NCBI RefSeq assembly: GCF_004168255.1
Contig: NZ_SEWG01000003.1
Location: 1 to 64,000, forward strand
Direction: 5' to 3'
DNA length: 64,000 nucleotides
From: Mucilaginibacter terrigena
Lineage (GTDB): Bacteria; Bacteroidota; Bacteroidia; Sphingobacteriales; Sphingobacteriaceae
This document shows positions 26,995 to 37,638 of this stretch, in pieces. Position 1 is the first letter of the stretch. Each line of letters begins with the position of its first letter. Under the pieces are notes generated by a model that saw only the letters and a program-made list of their open reading frames with translations, ran no database searches and was not told the origin of the DNA. Made by a program: the position numbers and the translations under genes.

Positions 26995-27212
26995 TTACCC
27001 TTAACGGGGAGTCGGTACTGTTTACCTGTATTCTTTAAATCCTCACATTTATCTTCTCCCGAAATAAAATCACTACAACCCCTCGCTATGCAAAATTTAA
27101 CACCTACAGTAATTATTGCATAATACTATTTAACCACTTTATAAAGTATCGATAATTTCTATACGGGTGCACATTTGTAACTAAATCACCCAAAACCACG
27201 CGTACTATGTTA

Positions 27213-27243
27213 TTAATTAATTGATAATCAAATAATTAATTAA
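27213..27243. promoter_or_regulatory. AT-rich palindrome upstream of susC
   Basis: TTAATTAATT (27213-27222) is inverted as AATTAATTAA (27234-27243). The copies of ACATTTGTA at 27171 and 27249 flank it. This is a candidate site for the HTCS or for upstream polymerase contacts; AT-richness lowers its weight. Confidence 0.3.
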
Positions 27244-27518
27244 GGTTGACATTTGTACCCCTATATATCCACAACAGGGCTTTTAATAGCATATAATTTT
27301 AACCACTGAATAATCAATAACGCAACGGCAGCAATTGCCGCATGCCGATTATATAAACCATTTAACCAGTTTTTAATAATTATTTAACAAAGCGGGTGCT
27401 TACCGCGCCCGGCAATAAGGGATGTCGCGGCGTTTTGCGCAGGCATATACTTAACAATTATAAGCGCGTACACCAATTAAAAATCAAATATAAATCAACC
27501 AAAAACTAACAAATTATT

Positions 27519-30500
27519 ATGGGAAAAATTCTACGAATAGCATTGCTGTTTGTCTCCTCCTTCATTTGTGCTTCAACCATGGCGCAAACCGGGGGCACAG
27601 TGATCAAAGGAACAGTAACAGATGAAACCGGCGCCCTGCCAGGGGCTACCGTATCTGTTAAAGATGGCCAGGGCGTTGCCGTAACCGATGTAAACGGCAG
27701 GTATACCATTACCGTTGGGGCAGCGGCGAAAACACTGGTGTTTAAATTTATAGGGCTGGAAACCCGCGAGGTTGCCATCAACGGGCAAACGGTTATAAAC
27801 GTATCCCTAAGATCATCAAACACATCGCTTAACGAGGTGGTGGTAATAGGTTACGGCAGCATCCGTCGTGCCGATATTACCTCATCTATTTCATCGGTTA
27901 GCGAAAAGGACATCAAAAACCTGCCCGTAGCCGGTATCGACCAGGCCATACAGGGTAAGGTTGCCGGTGTAACCGTAATGAACAACTCGGGCCAGCCGGG
28001 TGGCGGCGTTTCGGTACGTGTGCGTGGTGTAACCAGCGCTACGGGCTCAAACGAGCCATTGTACGTAATAGATGGTGTGCAGTTTGGCAGCGATAACAAC
28101 ACCAGCCTAAACCAGGATTTCCTGGGTGGTGGCTCGGGGCAAACAGGCCAGAGCGTTTTAGCTACGCTAAGCCCGTCGGATATCGAATCTATCGACATCT
28201 TAAAGGATGCATCGGCGCAGGCCATTTATGGTTCGCGCGGCGCAAACGGTGTTATCATCATCAATACTAAGCGTGGTAAGGCAGGCACAAGCAAACTTAA
28301 TTATGATGCTTATGTAGGGTTCTCCGAGATCCCTAAAAAGCTGAAGGTAATGGACCTTAGGCAATACGCCGAGTACCGTAACTCGTTGGTGAACGAGGTA
28401 CGCGCAGTACCCGGCAGCGGGCTGGATAGCACCCTGGAATTCAGAGATCCATCAGTATTAGGCCACGGTACCGACTGGCAGGACGAGATCTACCAGCGCG
28501 GCGTGGTTACCAGCCACCAGTTATCAGTATCGGGCGGTACCGAAAAAACGCAGTTTTATTTTAGCGGCGGTTATTTGAACCAAACCGGTACGCTTATTAA
28601 AACGGGCTTTGACAGGTACACCCTACGCGCCAGTATAGATCACCAGGTTAACAACTGGTTAAAAATGGGCTTTACCAGCAACTTATCAAAAAGCAAGCAG
28701 CAAATTGGCTTAAGCGACGGGTTTGATGCGGTAACCAGTACGGTATTATACAACACGCCCGTATCGCCCGTGCGCGATATTTATGGTAACTATATTACAA
28801 ACGCCAATGTTGGCGGTTACCAGATAAACCTAACCAACAACCCGGTTACGCTTGCACAAAACCGCGATGTTAGCGTGGCCAACAGCAAAGCATTAGGCGC
28901 GCTGTATGCCGAAGTAAAAATTATAAAAGGCTTAACATTAAGGAACGAGTTTAACTACAACTTTAACCTGGAAAGCAGCAGGGCGTACCAGCCGGAAATA
29001 ACAAACAGTATCACCAACGACCTGATCCTGTCGCCAAGCCGCATCCGCGAGCAACGCACCCAAAGCTTTTACTGGGATGTTAAAAACTTCCTGAACTTTG
29101 ACCGCTCTTTTGGCAAGCACAGCGTTAGCGCTACATTGGGCCACGAGGTGCAACGGTCTGACTACGATTACATCAACGCCAACCGTAACGGCCTGGTGGC
29201 AAACCTGCCATCGTTAAACGCGGGCCTTGCCGATCTTACTCAGGGCATTGGCGCGGGCGCAGGAACCTGGAGCATGGAATCGTACTTCGCGCGTGCCGGG
29301 TACACCTTCAATAACAGGTACGCCATATCGGGTACTGTACGCCGCGACGGTTCTTCGAGCTTTGGCCCGGGCAAACGCTGGGGTACGTTCCCAGCGGTAT
29401 CTGCATCGTGGACCGTAACTAACGAAGATTTTATGAAAGACATGAAAAACCTGAGCTACTTAAAACTGCGCTTAGGTTATGGCGAGGTAGGTAACCAAAG
29501 CACATCGGCAAACGCTTTCGTATCAAACATACAGCTATTTGGTACCGCGCCGTTTGGGCCGGGCAGCCTTCCGTACAACGTTGCCAACCCCGATCTGGGC
29601 TGGGAATCTGTTAAAACATACAACGCCGGTATCGACTTAACCACGCTGAACAGCAGGGCCGAAGTTACTATCGACGTGTATAAAAAAATAACAACCAACA
29701 TGCTTTTGGCAAGCCAGTTGCCGTCATTTTCGGGCCTGGGTACTAACTGGAACGATATCCAGTCGCCAATTACCAATGCCGGCGAAATGACCAATACGGG
29801 TATCGATATCGGTATCACATCATACAATATCCAAAACAAGGATTTTAACTGGAAAACCAATATCACCTTTAGCCATTACAAAAACACGCTGGTGAAATTG
29901 AATAACCCTACAGCTACGCTAACAGGTATCTTTAACGAGTACGGTGCAAGCAACCTGGTATCGCTTACCGCGCCGGGCAGCCCAATTGGCAGCTACTACG
30001 GCTTTGTAACCGACGGTTTATTTAAAAGCCAGGAGGAGTTAGCCGCGGGGCCGATCCCTGTAGGATTAAATGTGGCGCCGGGTTCGTTATGGCTGGGCGA
30101 TATCCGCTATAAGGATTTGGATGGTAACGGCATCATCAACGATAAAGATGCCCGTGTTATAGGTAACCCTAACCCTAAATTCACTTATGGCTTTACCAAC
30201 ACCTTCAGCTATAAAGGGGTCGATCTTTCGGTATTCCTTTATGGAAGCTATGGCGGCCAGATCTTTAACTATACCCGCAGGCAAACCGAGGCTATGGCCA
30301 ACTCTAACAATAACCAACTGGTTACCGTGTTAGACAGGTACACCGAATCAAACACCGGCTCGAGCATGCCAAGGTATAACCAGTGGACCAACAACAACAC
30401 CAAAATATCTGACAGGTATATTGAGAGCGGGTCGTACCTGCGTATCCAGAACGTAGCGTTGGGTTACAATATCCCTAAAAGCATCATGAACAGGCTTAAG

Positions 30501-30674
30501 ATAGCGTCTGTCAGGGTTTATGCATCGGTACAAAACCTGTACACATTTACCAAATACTCGGGCTACGACCCTGAGTTGGGTGCTATTAACAGCACAGTAG
30601 GGTTTATGAATGTGGATAACGGCCACTACCCAATACCACGCACGTTTACGTTTGGTACCAATATTCAGTTTTAA
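27519..30674 (+). CDS. SusC/RagA family TonB-dependent outer membrane transporter
   Basis: A 1051-residue porin-type transporter. Signal peptide to about residue 23 (FVSSFICASTMAQ), CarboxypepD_reg domain (about 30-105, GTVTDETGALPGATVSV), plug with IRRADITSSISSV, VIDGVQFG and ASAQAIYGSRGANGVIIINTK, then a 22-strand-type barrel ending in FGTNIQF. It works with the following SusD lipoprotein to take up oligosaccharides, here probably manno-oligosaccharides by context. susD starts 17 bases downstream. Confidence 0.96.
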   Translation: MGKILRIALLFVSSFICASTMAQTGGTVIKGTVTDETGALPGATVSVKDGQGVAVTDVNGRYTITVGAAAKTLVFKFIGLETREVAINGQTVINVSLRSSNTSLNEVVVIGYGSIRRADITSSISSVSEKDIKNLPVAGIDQAIQGKVAGVTVMNNSGQPGGGVSVRVRGVTSATGSNEPLYVIDGVQFGSDNNTSLNQDFLGGGSGQTGQSVLATLSPSDIESIDILKDASAQAIYGSRGANGVIIINTKRGKAGTSKLNYDAYVGFSEIPKKLKVMDLRQYAEYRNSLVNEVRAVPGSGLDSTLEFRDPSVLGHGTDWQDEIYQRGVVTSHQLSVSGGTEKTQFYFSGGYLNQTGTLIKTGFDRYTLRASIDHQVNNWLKMGFTSNLSKSKQQIGLSDGFDAVTSTVLYNTPVSPVRDIYGNYITNANVGGYQINLTNNPVTLAQNRDVSVANSKALGALYAEVKIIKGLTLRNEFNYNFNLESSRAYQPEITNSITNDLILSPSRIREQRTQSFYWDVKNFLNFDRSFGKHSVSATLGHEVQRSDYDYINANRNGLVANLPSLNAGLADLTQGIGAGAGTWSMESYFARAGYTFNNRYAISGTVRRDGSSSFGPGKRWGTFPAVSASWTVTNEDFMKDMKNLSYLKLRLGYGEVGNQSTSANAFVSNIQLFGTAPFGPGSLPYNVANPDLGWESVKTYNAGIDLTTLNSRAEVTIDVYKKITTNMLLASQLPSFSGLGTNWNDIQSPITNAGEMTNTGIDIGITSYNIQNKDFNWKTNITFSHYKNTLVKLNNPTATLTGIFNEYGASNLVSLTAPGSPIGSYYGFVTDGLFKSQEELAAGPIPVGLNVAPGSLWLGDIRYKDLDGNGIINDKDARVIGNPNPKFTYGFTNTFSYKGVDLSVFLYGSYGGQIFNYTRRQTEAMANSNNNQLVTVLDRYTESNTGSSMPRYNQWTNNNTKISDRYIESGSYLRIQNVALGYNIPKSIMNRLKIASVRVYASVQNLYTFTKYSGYDPELGAINSTVGFMNVDNGHYPIPRTFTFGTNIQF

Positions 30675-30691
30675 TTATAAAAATAAGCAAA

Positions 30692-32311
30692 ATGAAAAGA
30701 AAGATAATATTCCTGTTAGGCGCTATAGCTTGCTTTGGAATTGCGTGTAAGAAGGATTTTCTTAACCACCCATCAACAACCGCCCCTACAACAGATAACT
30801 ACTATAACAATGCCACGCAGGTGGATGGCGCTACCGGTATTTTATACAATGCCGTTTGGGGCGACTGGTTCGACAAAGCTTTTACATCAGTAGGCGACCT
30901 GTTAGGCGGTACCGTTACCGGTACACAGGGTAACGACCAGTACAACTCGTTTTATAATTTCAATATCCAGGGTACCGATGGTTTGGTATCAAGCACCTGG
31001 AACTCGTGCTACAAAGCCGCGGGCCAGGCGTCGGTACTTATCCAAACCTTCAAAGCCAAAAAAGAACTGCTTGGCGGCGGCGATAATACAGCGTTTTTAG
31101 ACAGGGGCATAGCCGAGGCCAGGTTTATACGTGGTTTCGCATACTTTTATATTGGCCGCGCTTTTGGCGATGCGCCCATAGTTGATAACCCTTTAGACCT
31201 TACCAAACCGGGTGCATACCTGGTGCCTAAGTATCACCAGAAAGATGTGCTGCGCTTTGCGTTAGAAGACCTGCAGGCAGCTGCGGATAACCTGCCCGAA
31301 GTAGCTGTACAGGATGGCCGGGTAACAAAATACGCAGCCTATGGTATGATGGCTAAGATATACCTGTATTTAAAAGATTACACCAACGCAGCTGCCAAAG
31401 CTAAGCTGGTAATTGATTATTCGAACGGGCCGGGTAAAAGTGTGCTGGATCTGAATGATGATTATAACGGTATGTTTACCAGTTCTGCCATTGCTAACAA
31501 AAAGAATAAAGAGAACCTGTTTTCTTTAAGATGGCTGTCAGAAATGGGCTGGAACGGTGGCAACCGCTTCTCTATCTACGCGGCACCGCAACCGCTTGTG
31601 CACCCAAAACCAACCGGTGGTAACGGTTACTCGGCTGTTGTGCCTTCGTTTGATATGTTAGACCCTGCCACAGGTTACGAAACTGCCGATAAAAGGCGCG
31701 GCTGGTCGGTTATGCAGCAGGACTTCCATAAAGATTTATGGAAGAACGAAAGCTTTCCTAATGGCTTTACTTACGATACCACCGGCAGGGCTACCGATGA
31801 CCATTTTATATTTACCGGCACACGCTCAAATATCCAAAAGTATATTGTAGGCCCTAATCGCGGTGCCGACGAGCCTGTTACACCAGATGGCCACACCAGC
31901 ATGCCAACTTATATTTTACGCTACGCGGATGTGCTGTTAATTTATGCCGAGGCTGTATTGGCCGGCGGCGGTTCAACATCTGACGCGGGCGCGCTTGCAG
32001 CATTTAACAGGGTGCATAACAGGGCGGGCTTAACCAGTGTAACCGTTTTAACAAACAAACTTATCCTGCACGAGCGGAAGGTGGAGTTTGCCTTTGAAGG
32101 CGATTATTGGTTTGATATACAGCGCCAGGGCTTTAACGATGCGAAAACAATTATAGCATCGCAGGAGCGCGGTACTTTAAACAGCAACGGACAGCTTACC
32201 AGCTTCAAGGCGACTTTAAATTCCGAAGCGCAATTGTTCCTGCCTATACCGCAGGCCGAGACCGTTCAGGACCCGAAACTGCTTGAACCGGCTGTTGACT
32301 ATTATAAATAA
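30692..32311 (+). CDS. SusD/RagB family nutrient-binding lipoprotein
   Basis: A 539-residue surface lipoprotein with lipobox Cys19 (FGIACKKDFLN). The SusD core is visible: AEARFIRGFAYFYIGRAFGDAPIV, the tetratricopeptide-like helices, YILRYADVLLIYAEA and LILHERKVEFAFEGDYWFDIQR. It caps the SusC channel and binds glycan. Start codon chosen by the signal peptide. It is co-transcribed with susC and the TIG-domain protein. Confidence 0.95.
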   Translation: MKRKIIFLLGAIACFGIACKKDFLNHPSTTAPTTDNYYNNATQVDGATGILYNAVWGDWFDKAFTSVGDLLGGTVTGTQGNDQYNSFYNFNIQGTDGLVSSTWNSCYKAAGQASVLIQTFKAKKELLGGGDNTAFLDRGIAEARFIRGFAYFYIGRAFGDAPIVDNPLDLTKPGAYLVPKYHQKDVLRFALEDLQAAADNLPEVAVQDGRVTKYAAYGMMAKIYLYLKDYTNAAAKAKLVIDYSNGPGKSVLDLNDDYNGMFTSSAIANKKNKENLFSLRWLSEMGWNGGNRFSIYAAPQPLVHPKPTGGNGYSAVVPSFDMLDPATGYETADKRRGWSVMQQDFHKDLWKNESFPNGFTYDTTGRATDDHFIFTGTRSNIQKYIVGPNRGADEPVTPDGHTSMPTYILRYADVLLIYAEAVLAGGGSTSDAGALAAFNRVHNRAGLTSVTVLTNKLILHERKVEFAFEGDYWFDIQRQGFNDAKTIIASQERGTLNSNGQLTSFKATLNSEAQLFLPIPQAETVQDPKLLEPAVDYYK

Positions 32312-32339
32312 ATGATAACGTATTAAATCATTATTGATC

Positions 32340-33413
32340 ATGAAAAATATACTTAAATTATGGATGGTACTGTTCGCGTTTATGTTCGCGGCATCGGTCA
32401 TCACATCGTGTACAAAAGAGAATGCCAAGCCGGCTGCGGCATCATCAAGCCCCAAGGCTGATAAAATTAAGCCCGACTCTGCCAAAGGCGGCGAGATATT
32501 AACGCTTACCGGCAGTGGCCTTGGCGAGATCCAGTCGGTAGTGTTTGAAAAAGGCAATGTGCCCGCGCCGTTCAACACGGTGTTTAATACCGATAATGCC
32601 CTGCTGTTCCGCGTACCTGATACAGCCAATGGCGGCAAGCAAAATATCATTATCACCAATAAAATTGGCAAACAAATATTGGTTGAGTTTAATGTGATAG
32701 CGTTACCGGTGGTATCAAGCGTATCAAATTACAACTTTACCGCTAATACGCAAATAACCATTGCCGGTAACAACCTTGGCGATGTTACATCTGTAAAGTT
32801 TTTGGGTGCCAATGATGCTATTACCATTGTATCGCAAAACAAAAAAGAACTGGTTATAAAAATGCCCGACGATGCAACTGTTGATGGCGCCCCATTAGTA
32901 ATTACAAATTCTACCGGGCCTATAACAACTACCCAGATCTTCGAGAACATGGATAAAGCTTTCACCATTTTTACCGATGGTTATCACAATAATTTTGGTG
33001 ATGCTTCCTGGGGAGATGGGGGTAAAATTTATACTACCGAAGCAAAGTCGGGTACATCATCAGTTGGCAAAACCTACGCAAAAGGCAACTGGCACCAGTT
33101 AGGCTTTGGCTGGAACGATATTAACAAGGCATCGTTTGATTACCAATATATGACGTTTTGGATAAAAGGCGCAAGCAGCGACTATGACCTGTACATATCT
33201 ACCAACGCCAGCGCGGGTGGTTTTGCATCGTTTAATGATTATGATAAGATAAAAGTGCCGGCCAAAGTTTGGACGTATTTTAAGATCCCGCTTAGCACCC
33301 TGCAATTATGGAGTACCGCGAATACCTGGAACCAGATAGGCTTTAGGATACAAGGCCCTAACGACCAGGACGAGACCTTTTATATTGATGACCTAATGTT
33401 TGTTAAGCAATAA
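32340..33413 (+). CDS. Surface glycan-binding lipoprotein with IPT/TIG domains
   Basis: A 357-residue lipoprotein with lipobox Cys24 (VITSCTKEN). It contains two IPT/TIG Ig-like repeats (about 40-120 PDSAKGGEILTLTGSGLGE and 122-205 NTQITIAGNNLGDVTSVKF) and a C-terminal beta domain (about 210-357, rich in Trp/Tyr: FWIKGASSDYDLYIST) that may hold the glycan site. Such SusE/F-position proteins bind polysaccharide at the cell surface. The ATG at 32340 is preferred to the TTG at 32334. A terminator follows. Confidence 0.88.
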   Translation: MKNILKLWMVLFAFMFAASVITSCTKENAKPAAASSSPKADKIKPDSAKGGEILTLTGSGLGEIQSVVFEKGNVPAPFNTVFNTDNALLFRVPDTANGGKQNIIITNKIGKQILVEFNVIALPVVSSVSNYNFTANTQITIAGNNLGDVTSVKFLGANDAITIVSQNKKELVIKMPDDATVDGAPLVITNSTGPITTTQIFENMDKAFTIFTDGYHNNFGDASWGDGGKIYTTEAKSGTSSVGKTYAKGNWHQLGFGWNDINKASFDYQYMTFWIKGASSDYDLYISTNASAGGFASFNDYDKIKVPAKVWTYFKIPLSTLQLWSTANTWNQIGFRIQGPNDQDETFYIDDLMFVKQ

Positions 33414-33425
33414 ACATTTACACTT

Positions 33426-33461
33426 AAAGCCCCGGCCGGTGGCCCAACCCGGCCGGGCTTT
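33426..33461 (+). terminator. Terminator after the susC-susD-SGBP unit
   Basis: AAAGCCCCGGCCGG (33426-33439) folds with CCCGGCCGGGCTTT (33448-33461) with one bulge. It splits the outer-membrane genes from the AraC and enzyme genes. Confidence 0.8.
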
Positions 33462-33596
33462 AATTAATTATCAATACATTTTATTAGGTTAATTATTGAT
33501 GTGAGGTAGATAGCCGTGTTAAAACCATAAATATTTATACAATTAATGTTAAATTCGTATCAATATTCATAATCGAAAAAAACAATAATTATTACT

Positions 33597-34472
33597 ATGC
33601 CAAATAACGTTATGCGTGAGATAACGCCGCTTACACCAAGCGATTGCTTTACTATTTTTTCGCGTGTAAAAAATAAGTTCGATTTTCCGCTTCATTACCA
33701 TGAGGAGTACGAACTGAACCTTATTATCAACGCCGGCGGCGCCAAGCGCGTGGTAGGCGGGCATATCGAGGTTATTGACGATATGGAGCTGGTGCTGGTA
33801 GGGCCAAACCTTTATCATGCCTGGTTTACGCACCAGTGCAAAAGCGATGCTATAAACGAAGTAACCATCCAGTTCCACAAGGATCTGTTCGACGAGAAAT
33901 TTTTGCGCCGTAACCAATTGAGTTTTGTTAAAAGCATGCTGGAGCGTTCGCAAAGGGGCATAGCATTTTCGCCGGAAACCATTACCGCGCTTAAGGACAG
34001 GCTTTTAACGCTTGATAAAAAGAACGGCTTTGATGGTGTGCTGGAACTGCTCTCCATCCTGCACGATCTCTCTATCTCGCGCAATATGAAAACCCTTTCG
34101 GACCCGAGCTTTACCAACGAGAAGTTTTATTACAACAGCCGCAGGATTGAAAAGGTGTTTGAGTTTATGAACACCAACTATAACAAGCAGGTAAGTCTGG
34201 CCGAAGTGGCCCGCATAGCCAATATGCCCGAGGCATCCTTCAGCAGGTTTATTAAAAAGCGCACAGGTAAAACCTTTATCGATAGCCTGAACGAGATCAG
34301 GCTTGGCCATGCCTCGCGCATGCTGATAGACAGTACCACCACAGTTGCCGAAATTGCCTACAAATGCGGCTTTAATAACATCTCAAACTTCAACCGCATA
34401 TTTAAGCGTAAAAAGTTTTGCATCCCAAAGGAGTTCAGGGAAACTTACACCGGTAACCGCATATTTATATAG
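33597..34472 (+). CDS. AraC family transcriptional regulator
   Basis: A 291-residue regulator with an N-terminal cupin-like sensor (about 20-110, DFPLHYHEEYELNLI) and a C-terminal double helix-turn-helix (about 190-285: VSLAEVARIANMPEASFSRF and VAEIAYKCGFNNISNFNRIF). It probably senses a sugar and controls the downstream symporter and enzymes, giving the locus a second regulator beside the HTCS. This is inference from position. Confidence 0.9.
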   Translation: MPNNVMREITPLTPSDCFTIFSRVKNKFDFPLHYHEEYELNLIINAGGAKRVVGGHIEVIDDMELVLVGPNLYHAWFTHQCKSDAINEVTIQFHKDLFDEKFLRRNQLSFVKSMLERSQRGIAFSPETITALKDRLLTLDKKNGFDGVLELLSILHDLSISRNMKTLSDPSFTNEKFYYNSRRIEKVFEFMNTNYNKQVSLAEVARIANMPEASFSRFIKKRTGKTFIDSLNEIRLGHASRMLIDSTTTVAEIAYKCGFNNISNFNRIFKRKKFCIPKEFRETYTGNRIFI

Positions 34473-34546
34473 GTTTTGCAGATCAACTGGCATTATTGAT
34501 AAATTTAAGGTTAAAATAGTATTATAAACAGGGTAAACAAATCATC

Positions 34547-34554
34547 TATTTTAG
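34547..34554 (+). promoter_or_regulatory. Putative -7 box of the symporter-enzyme operon
   Basis: TATTTTAG differs from TAnnTTTG at one base and lies 32 bases before the symporter start. Confidence 0.33.
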
Positions 34555-34586
34555 CGGGCACCAATTCATACTAATTTTTAAGTTAA

Positions 34587-36434
34587 ATGAGATTATCGCT
34601 GATTGATATTTCCATCATCGTACTGTACCTGCTCAGCACCATTTTTATTGGCTTTTGGTACCGTAAAAAAGCGCGCGAAAACAAGGATAGCTATATGCTT
34701 GGCGGTAAAAGCCTGCCCTGGTACAAGCTTGGCTTAAGCGATGCTTCGGATATGTTTGATATAAGCGGTACCATGTGGATGGTGAGCCTTTGCTTTGTTT
34801 ACGGCATGAAGAGCATCTGGATCCCCTGGCTGTGGCCGGTGTTTAACCAGGTGTTTTTGATGATGTACCTGTCGCGCTGGCTGCGCCGTTCAAACGCTAC
34901 CACAGGCGCCGAGTGGCTGGCCACCAGGTTTGGCAAAACAGGGGCGGGGGTAACCAGCTCGCATTTGGTGGTAATAGCATTTGCCCTGTTAAGCTGCCTG
35001 GGCTTTATGGCCTACGGCTTTATAGGCCTGGGTAAATTCATCGAAATTTTTGTGCCCTGGGATCTGATAAAAGGCTATGTCCCCTTTGATGTAGCGCCGC
35101 AATACGTGCCGCACATATACGGCATCATTTTCACGCTGTTTGCCATGTTTTATTCCATTATTGGCGGCATGCACAGTATTGTAACCGGCGATATGGTAAA
35201 ATACGGCATCATGACGGTGGCCTGCGTTTGGATAGGCTTTATAGCCGCCGGGCAGTTAAGCAGCCACCATTTAAATGTGCCCAATGGCTGGTACACGCCG
35301 TTTTTTGGCAAGCACCTGGATCTAAACTGGTCGGGCATTATTACCGAGGTAAACCAAAAAATAAAAAGCGACGGCTACTCGTTGTTCGCCTATTTCTTTA
35401 TGATGATGACCTTTAAGGGATTCTTCGCGGCGCTGGCAGGCCCGGCGCCGAATTATGATATGCAGAAGATCCTTTCCACCCGCTCGCCCGAGGAGGCCAG
35501 CAAAATGAATGGTTTTGTAAGCGTAATCCTGCTGCCCATTCGCTATACGTTAATTATCAGTTTAACCGCTTTAGGCCTTATCTATTACCGCCAGATGAAC
35601 CTTACTGATGGCGCCGGCGCGATAGATTTTGAACGGATATTACCCGCGGTTATCAATAACTTTTTGCCGGTAGGCCTGGTAGGCTTGCTGCTTGCAGGGT
35701 TGCTTGGCGCGTTCATGAGCACTTTTAGCGGTACCATGAATGCAGCGCAGGCATATATTGTGAATGATATCTACATCAAATACGTAAACCCCGCGGCCTC
35801 CACCAAAAAGATCATCACCATGAATTACCTGGTGGGAATAGTAGTAGTCGCGGTGGGGGTGATACTTGGCTTTTTTGTAAAGGACATCAACAGCGTATTG
35901 CAATGGATAGTATCGGCCCTTTACGGAGGGTACATCGCATCAAATGTGCTTAAATGGCACTGGTGGCGCTTTAATGCCAATGGCTTTTTTTGGGGGATGT
36001 TTGCCGGTATTGCCGCCGCCATGATATTCTCGGCGCTGGTAAAATTCGCGGTTATTCCCGAAAACCAGTTGCTGTTTTGGTTCCCGGTTCTTTTCCTGGT
36101 ATCGCTGGCGGGCTCGGTTATCGGTTCGTACGCCGCGCCGCCAACAGATATGGCCGTATTGCAATCCTTTTATACCAACGTACGGCCATGGGGTTTTTGG
36201 GAGCCGGTTAAAAACATCGCGTTAGCAAACGATCCATCCTTTCAGCCCAATAGAAATTTCAAATTAAACATGTTCAACGTGGTGGTAGGTACCATTGCCC
36301 AGTGCTGCTTAACCATACTGCCTATGTACCTGGTGCTGTGGCAAAAAACATCCTTGCTGGTAACCATAGGCATTTTGGCTGTAATGATGGTAATACTTAA
36401 AAGAACATGGTGGAATAAATTAAAAGAATATTAA
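34587..36434 (+). CDS. Sodium:solute symporter family transporter
   Basis: A 615-residue inner-membrane protein with about 14 helices of the SSS/SGLT family ([23 protein letters not shown] start, [38 protein letters not shown]). In Bacteroidota mannan loci a symporter at this place imports mannobiose to the cytoplasm. The next gene (phosphorylase) begins seven bases after its stop. Confidence 0.93.
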   Translation: MRLSLIDISIIVLYLLSTIFIGFWYRKKARENKDSYMLGGKSLPWYKLGLSDASDMFDISGTMWMVSLCFVYGMKSIWIPWLWPVFNQVFLMMYLSRWLRRSNATTGAEWLATRFGKTGAGVTSSHLVVIAFALLSCLGFMAYGFIGLGKFIEIFVPWDLIKGYVPFDVAPQYVPHIYGIIFTLFAMFYSIIGGMHSIVTGDMVKYGIMTVACVWIGFIAAGQLSSHHLNVPNGWYTPFFGKHLDLNWSGIITEVNQKIKSDGYSLFAYFFMMMTFKGFFAALAGPAPNYDMQKILSTRSPEEASKMNGFVSVILLPIRYTLIISLTALGLIYYRQMNLTDGAGAIDFERILPAVINNFLPVGLVGLLLAGLLGAFMSTFSGTMNAAQAYIVNDIYIKYVNPAASTKKIITMNYLVGIVVVAVGVILGFFVKDINSVLQWIVSALYGGYIASNVLKWHWWRFNANGFFWGMFAGIAAAMIFSALVKFAVIPENQLLFWFPVLFLVSLAGSVIGSYAAPPTDMAVLQSFYTNVRPWGFWEPVKNIALANDPSFQPNRNFKLNMFNVVVGTIAQCCLTILPMYLVLWQKTSLLVTIGILAVMMVILKRTWWNKLKEY

Positions 36435-36441
36435 TATAAAA

Positions 36442-37623
36442 ATGACACAGCAATATAAAAGCAGGTTAGCGGGATTAGAGGAGGCGTACGCACAGCTAAC
36501 CACCATACATAACGAAATAGAGGGGCCGGGAAACGGTATTTTCGACCGGTATAAACACCCGGTACTAACCGCGCAGCACGCGCCCCTATGCTGGAAATAC
36601 GATCTTGACCCCGAAACCAACCCATACCTGATGGAGCGTTTTGGTATAAACGCCGCTTTTAACGCGGGCGCTATAAAATTCAACGGCAAGTATATTATGG
36701 TGGTGCGGGTAGAGGGTGCCGATCGCAAATCATTCTTCGCAGTGGCCGAAAGCCCTAACGGGATAGACCATTTTGAGTTTTGGGAACACCCCATCACCAT
36801 GCCCGAAACAAATGAGCCTGATATCAACCTGTACGATATGCGCCTTACCGCGCACGAGGATGGCTGGATCTACGGACTGTTTTGCACCGAAAGGCGCGAC
36901 CCCGAAGCCCCGGCGCACGACCAAAGTATGGCCATTGCGGCCTGCGGCATAGCCCGTACGAAAGACCTGGTTACCTGGGAGCGTTTGGCAGATTTGATCA
37001 CCAACTCGCCGCAGCAGCGCAACGTGGTTTTACACCCCGAATTTGTAGATGGCAAATACGCGTTGTACACCCGCCCGCAGGATGGTTTTATCAGCGCGGG
37101 TAAAGGCGGCGGCATTGGCTTTGGCCTTTGCGATAACATGGAAAACGCAGTGGTTGACCACGAAGCTATTATAGATAACAAACAATACCATACCGTTTAC
37201 GAGGCCAAGAACGGCCAAGGGCCGGCACCTATAAAGACGGATAAAGGCTGGCTGCATTTGGCACATGGTGTGCGCAACACCGCTGCAGGCCTGCGCTACA
37301 CGCTTTACATGTTCATGACCGACCTTAAAGACCTGACCAAAGTTACCCACAAACCCGGCGGCTACTTTTTAGCGCCCGAGGGCATGGAGCGCGTTGGCGA
37401 TGTATCAAACGTGGCGTTTTGCAATGGCTGGATAGAGGATGAGGACGGCACCGTGTTTATTTACTATGCATCGTCGGATACGCGCATGCATGTGGCTACT
37501 ACCACGGTTGATAAACTGCTGGATTACGTGTTGAACACCCCGGCAGATGGCCTGCGTTCGGCGGCATCAGTGAATACCATTAACAGCATCATCAATAAAA
37601 ATAAAAGCCTTTTAGAGGTGTAG
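36442..37623 (+). CDS. 4-O-beta-D-mannosyl-D-glucose phosphorylase (GH130)
   Basis: A 393-residue cytoplasmic enzyme without signal peptide. It closely follows GH130 subfamily 1: [41 protein letters not shown], the invariant catalytic Asp132 in [12 protein letters not shown] and [16 protein letters not shown]. It splits mannosyl-glucose with phosphate into mannose-1-phosphate and glucose. Its immediate neighbours, an epimerase and a symporter, support the assignment strongly. Confidence 0.93.
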   Translation: MTQQYKSRLAGLEEAYAQLTTIHNEIEGPGNGIFDRYKHPVLTAQHAPLCWKYDLDPETNPYLMERFGINAAFNAGAIKFNGKYIMVVRVEGADRKSFFAVAESPNGIDHFEFWEHPITMPETNEPDINLYDMRLTAHEDGWIYGLFCTERRDPEAPAHDQSMAIAACGIARTKDLVTWERLADLITNSPQQRNVVLHPEFVDGKYALYTRPQDGFISAGKGGGIGFGLCDNMENAVVDHEAIIDNKQYHTVYEAKNGQGPAPIKTDKGWLHLAHGVRNTAAGLRYTLYMFMTDLKDLTKVTHKPGGYFLAPEGMERVGDVSNVAFCNGWIEDEDGTVFIYYASSDTRMHVATTTVDKLLDYVLNTPADGLRSAASVNTINSIINKNKSLLEV

Positions 37624-37638
37624 GAAAAATAAGCGGGG

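Larger units (their letters stand above)
26737..27518. other. Long intergenic region before susC
   Basis: These 782 bases contain no gene of convincing length. From left to right: GATTAG-rich low-complexity sequence (26738-26775), a palindromic repeat element (26841-26994), an AT-rich palindrome (27213-27243) and a repeated ACATTTGTA (27171 and 27249). The length suggests a long susC leader with regulator sites. Confidence 0.55.
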
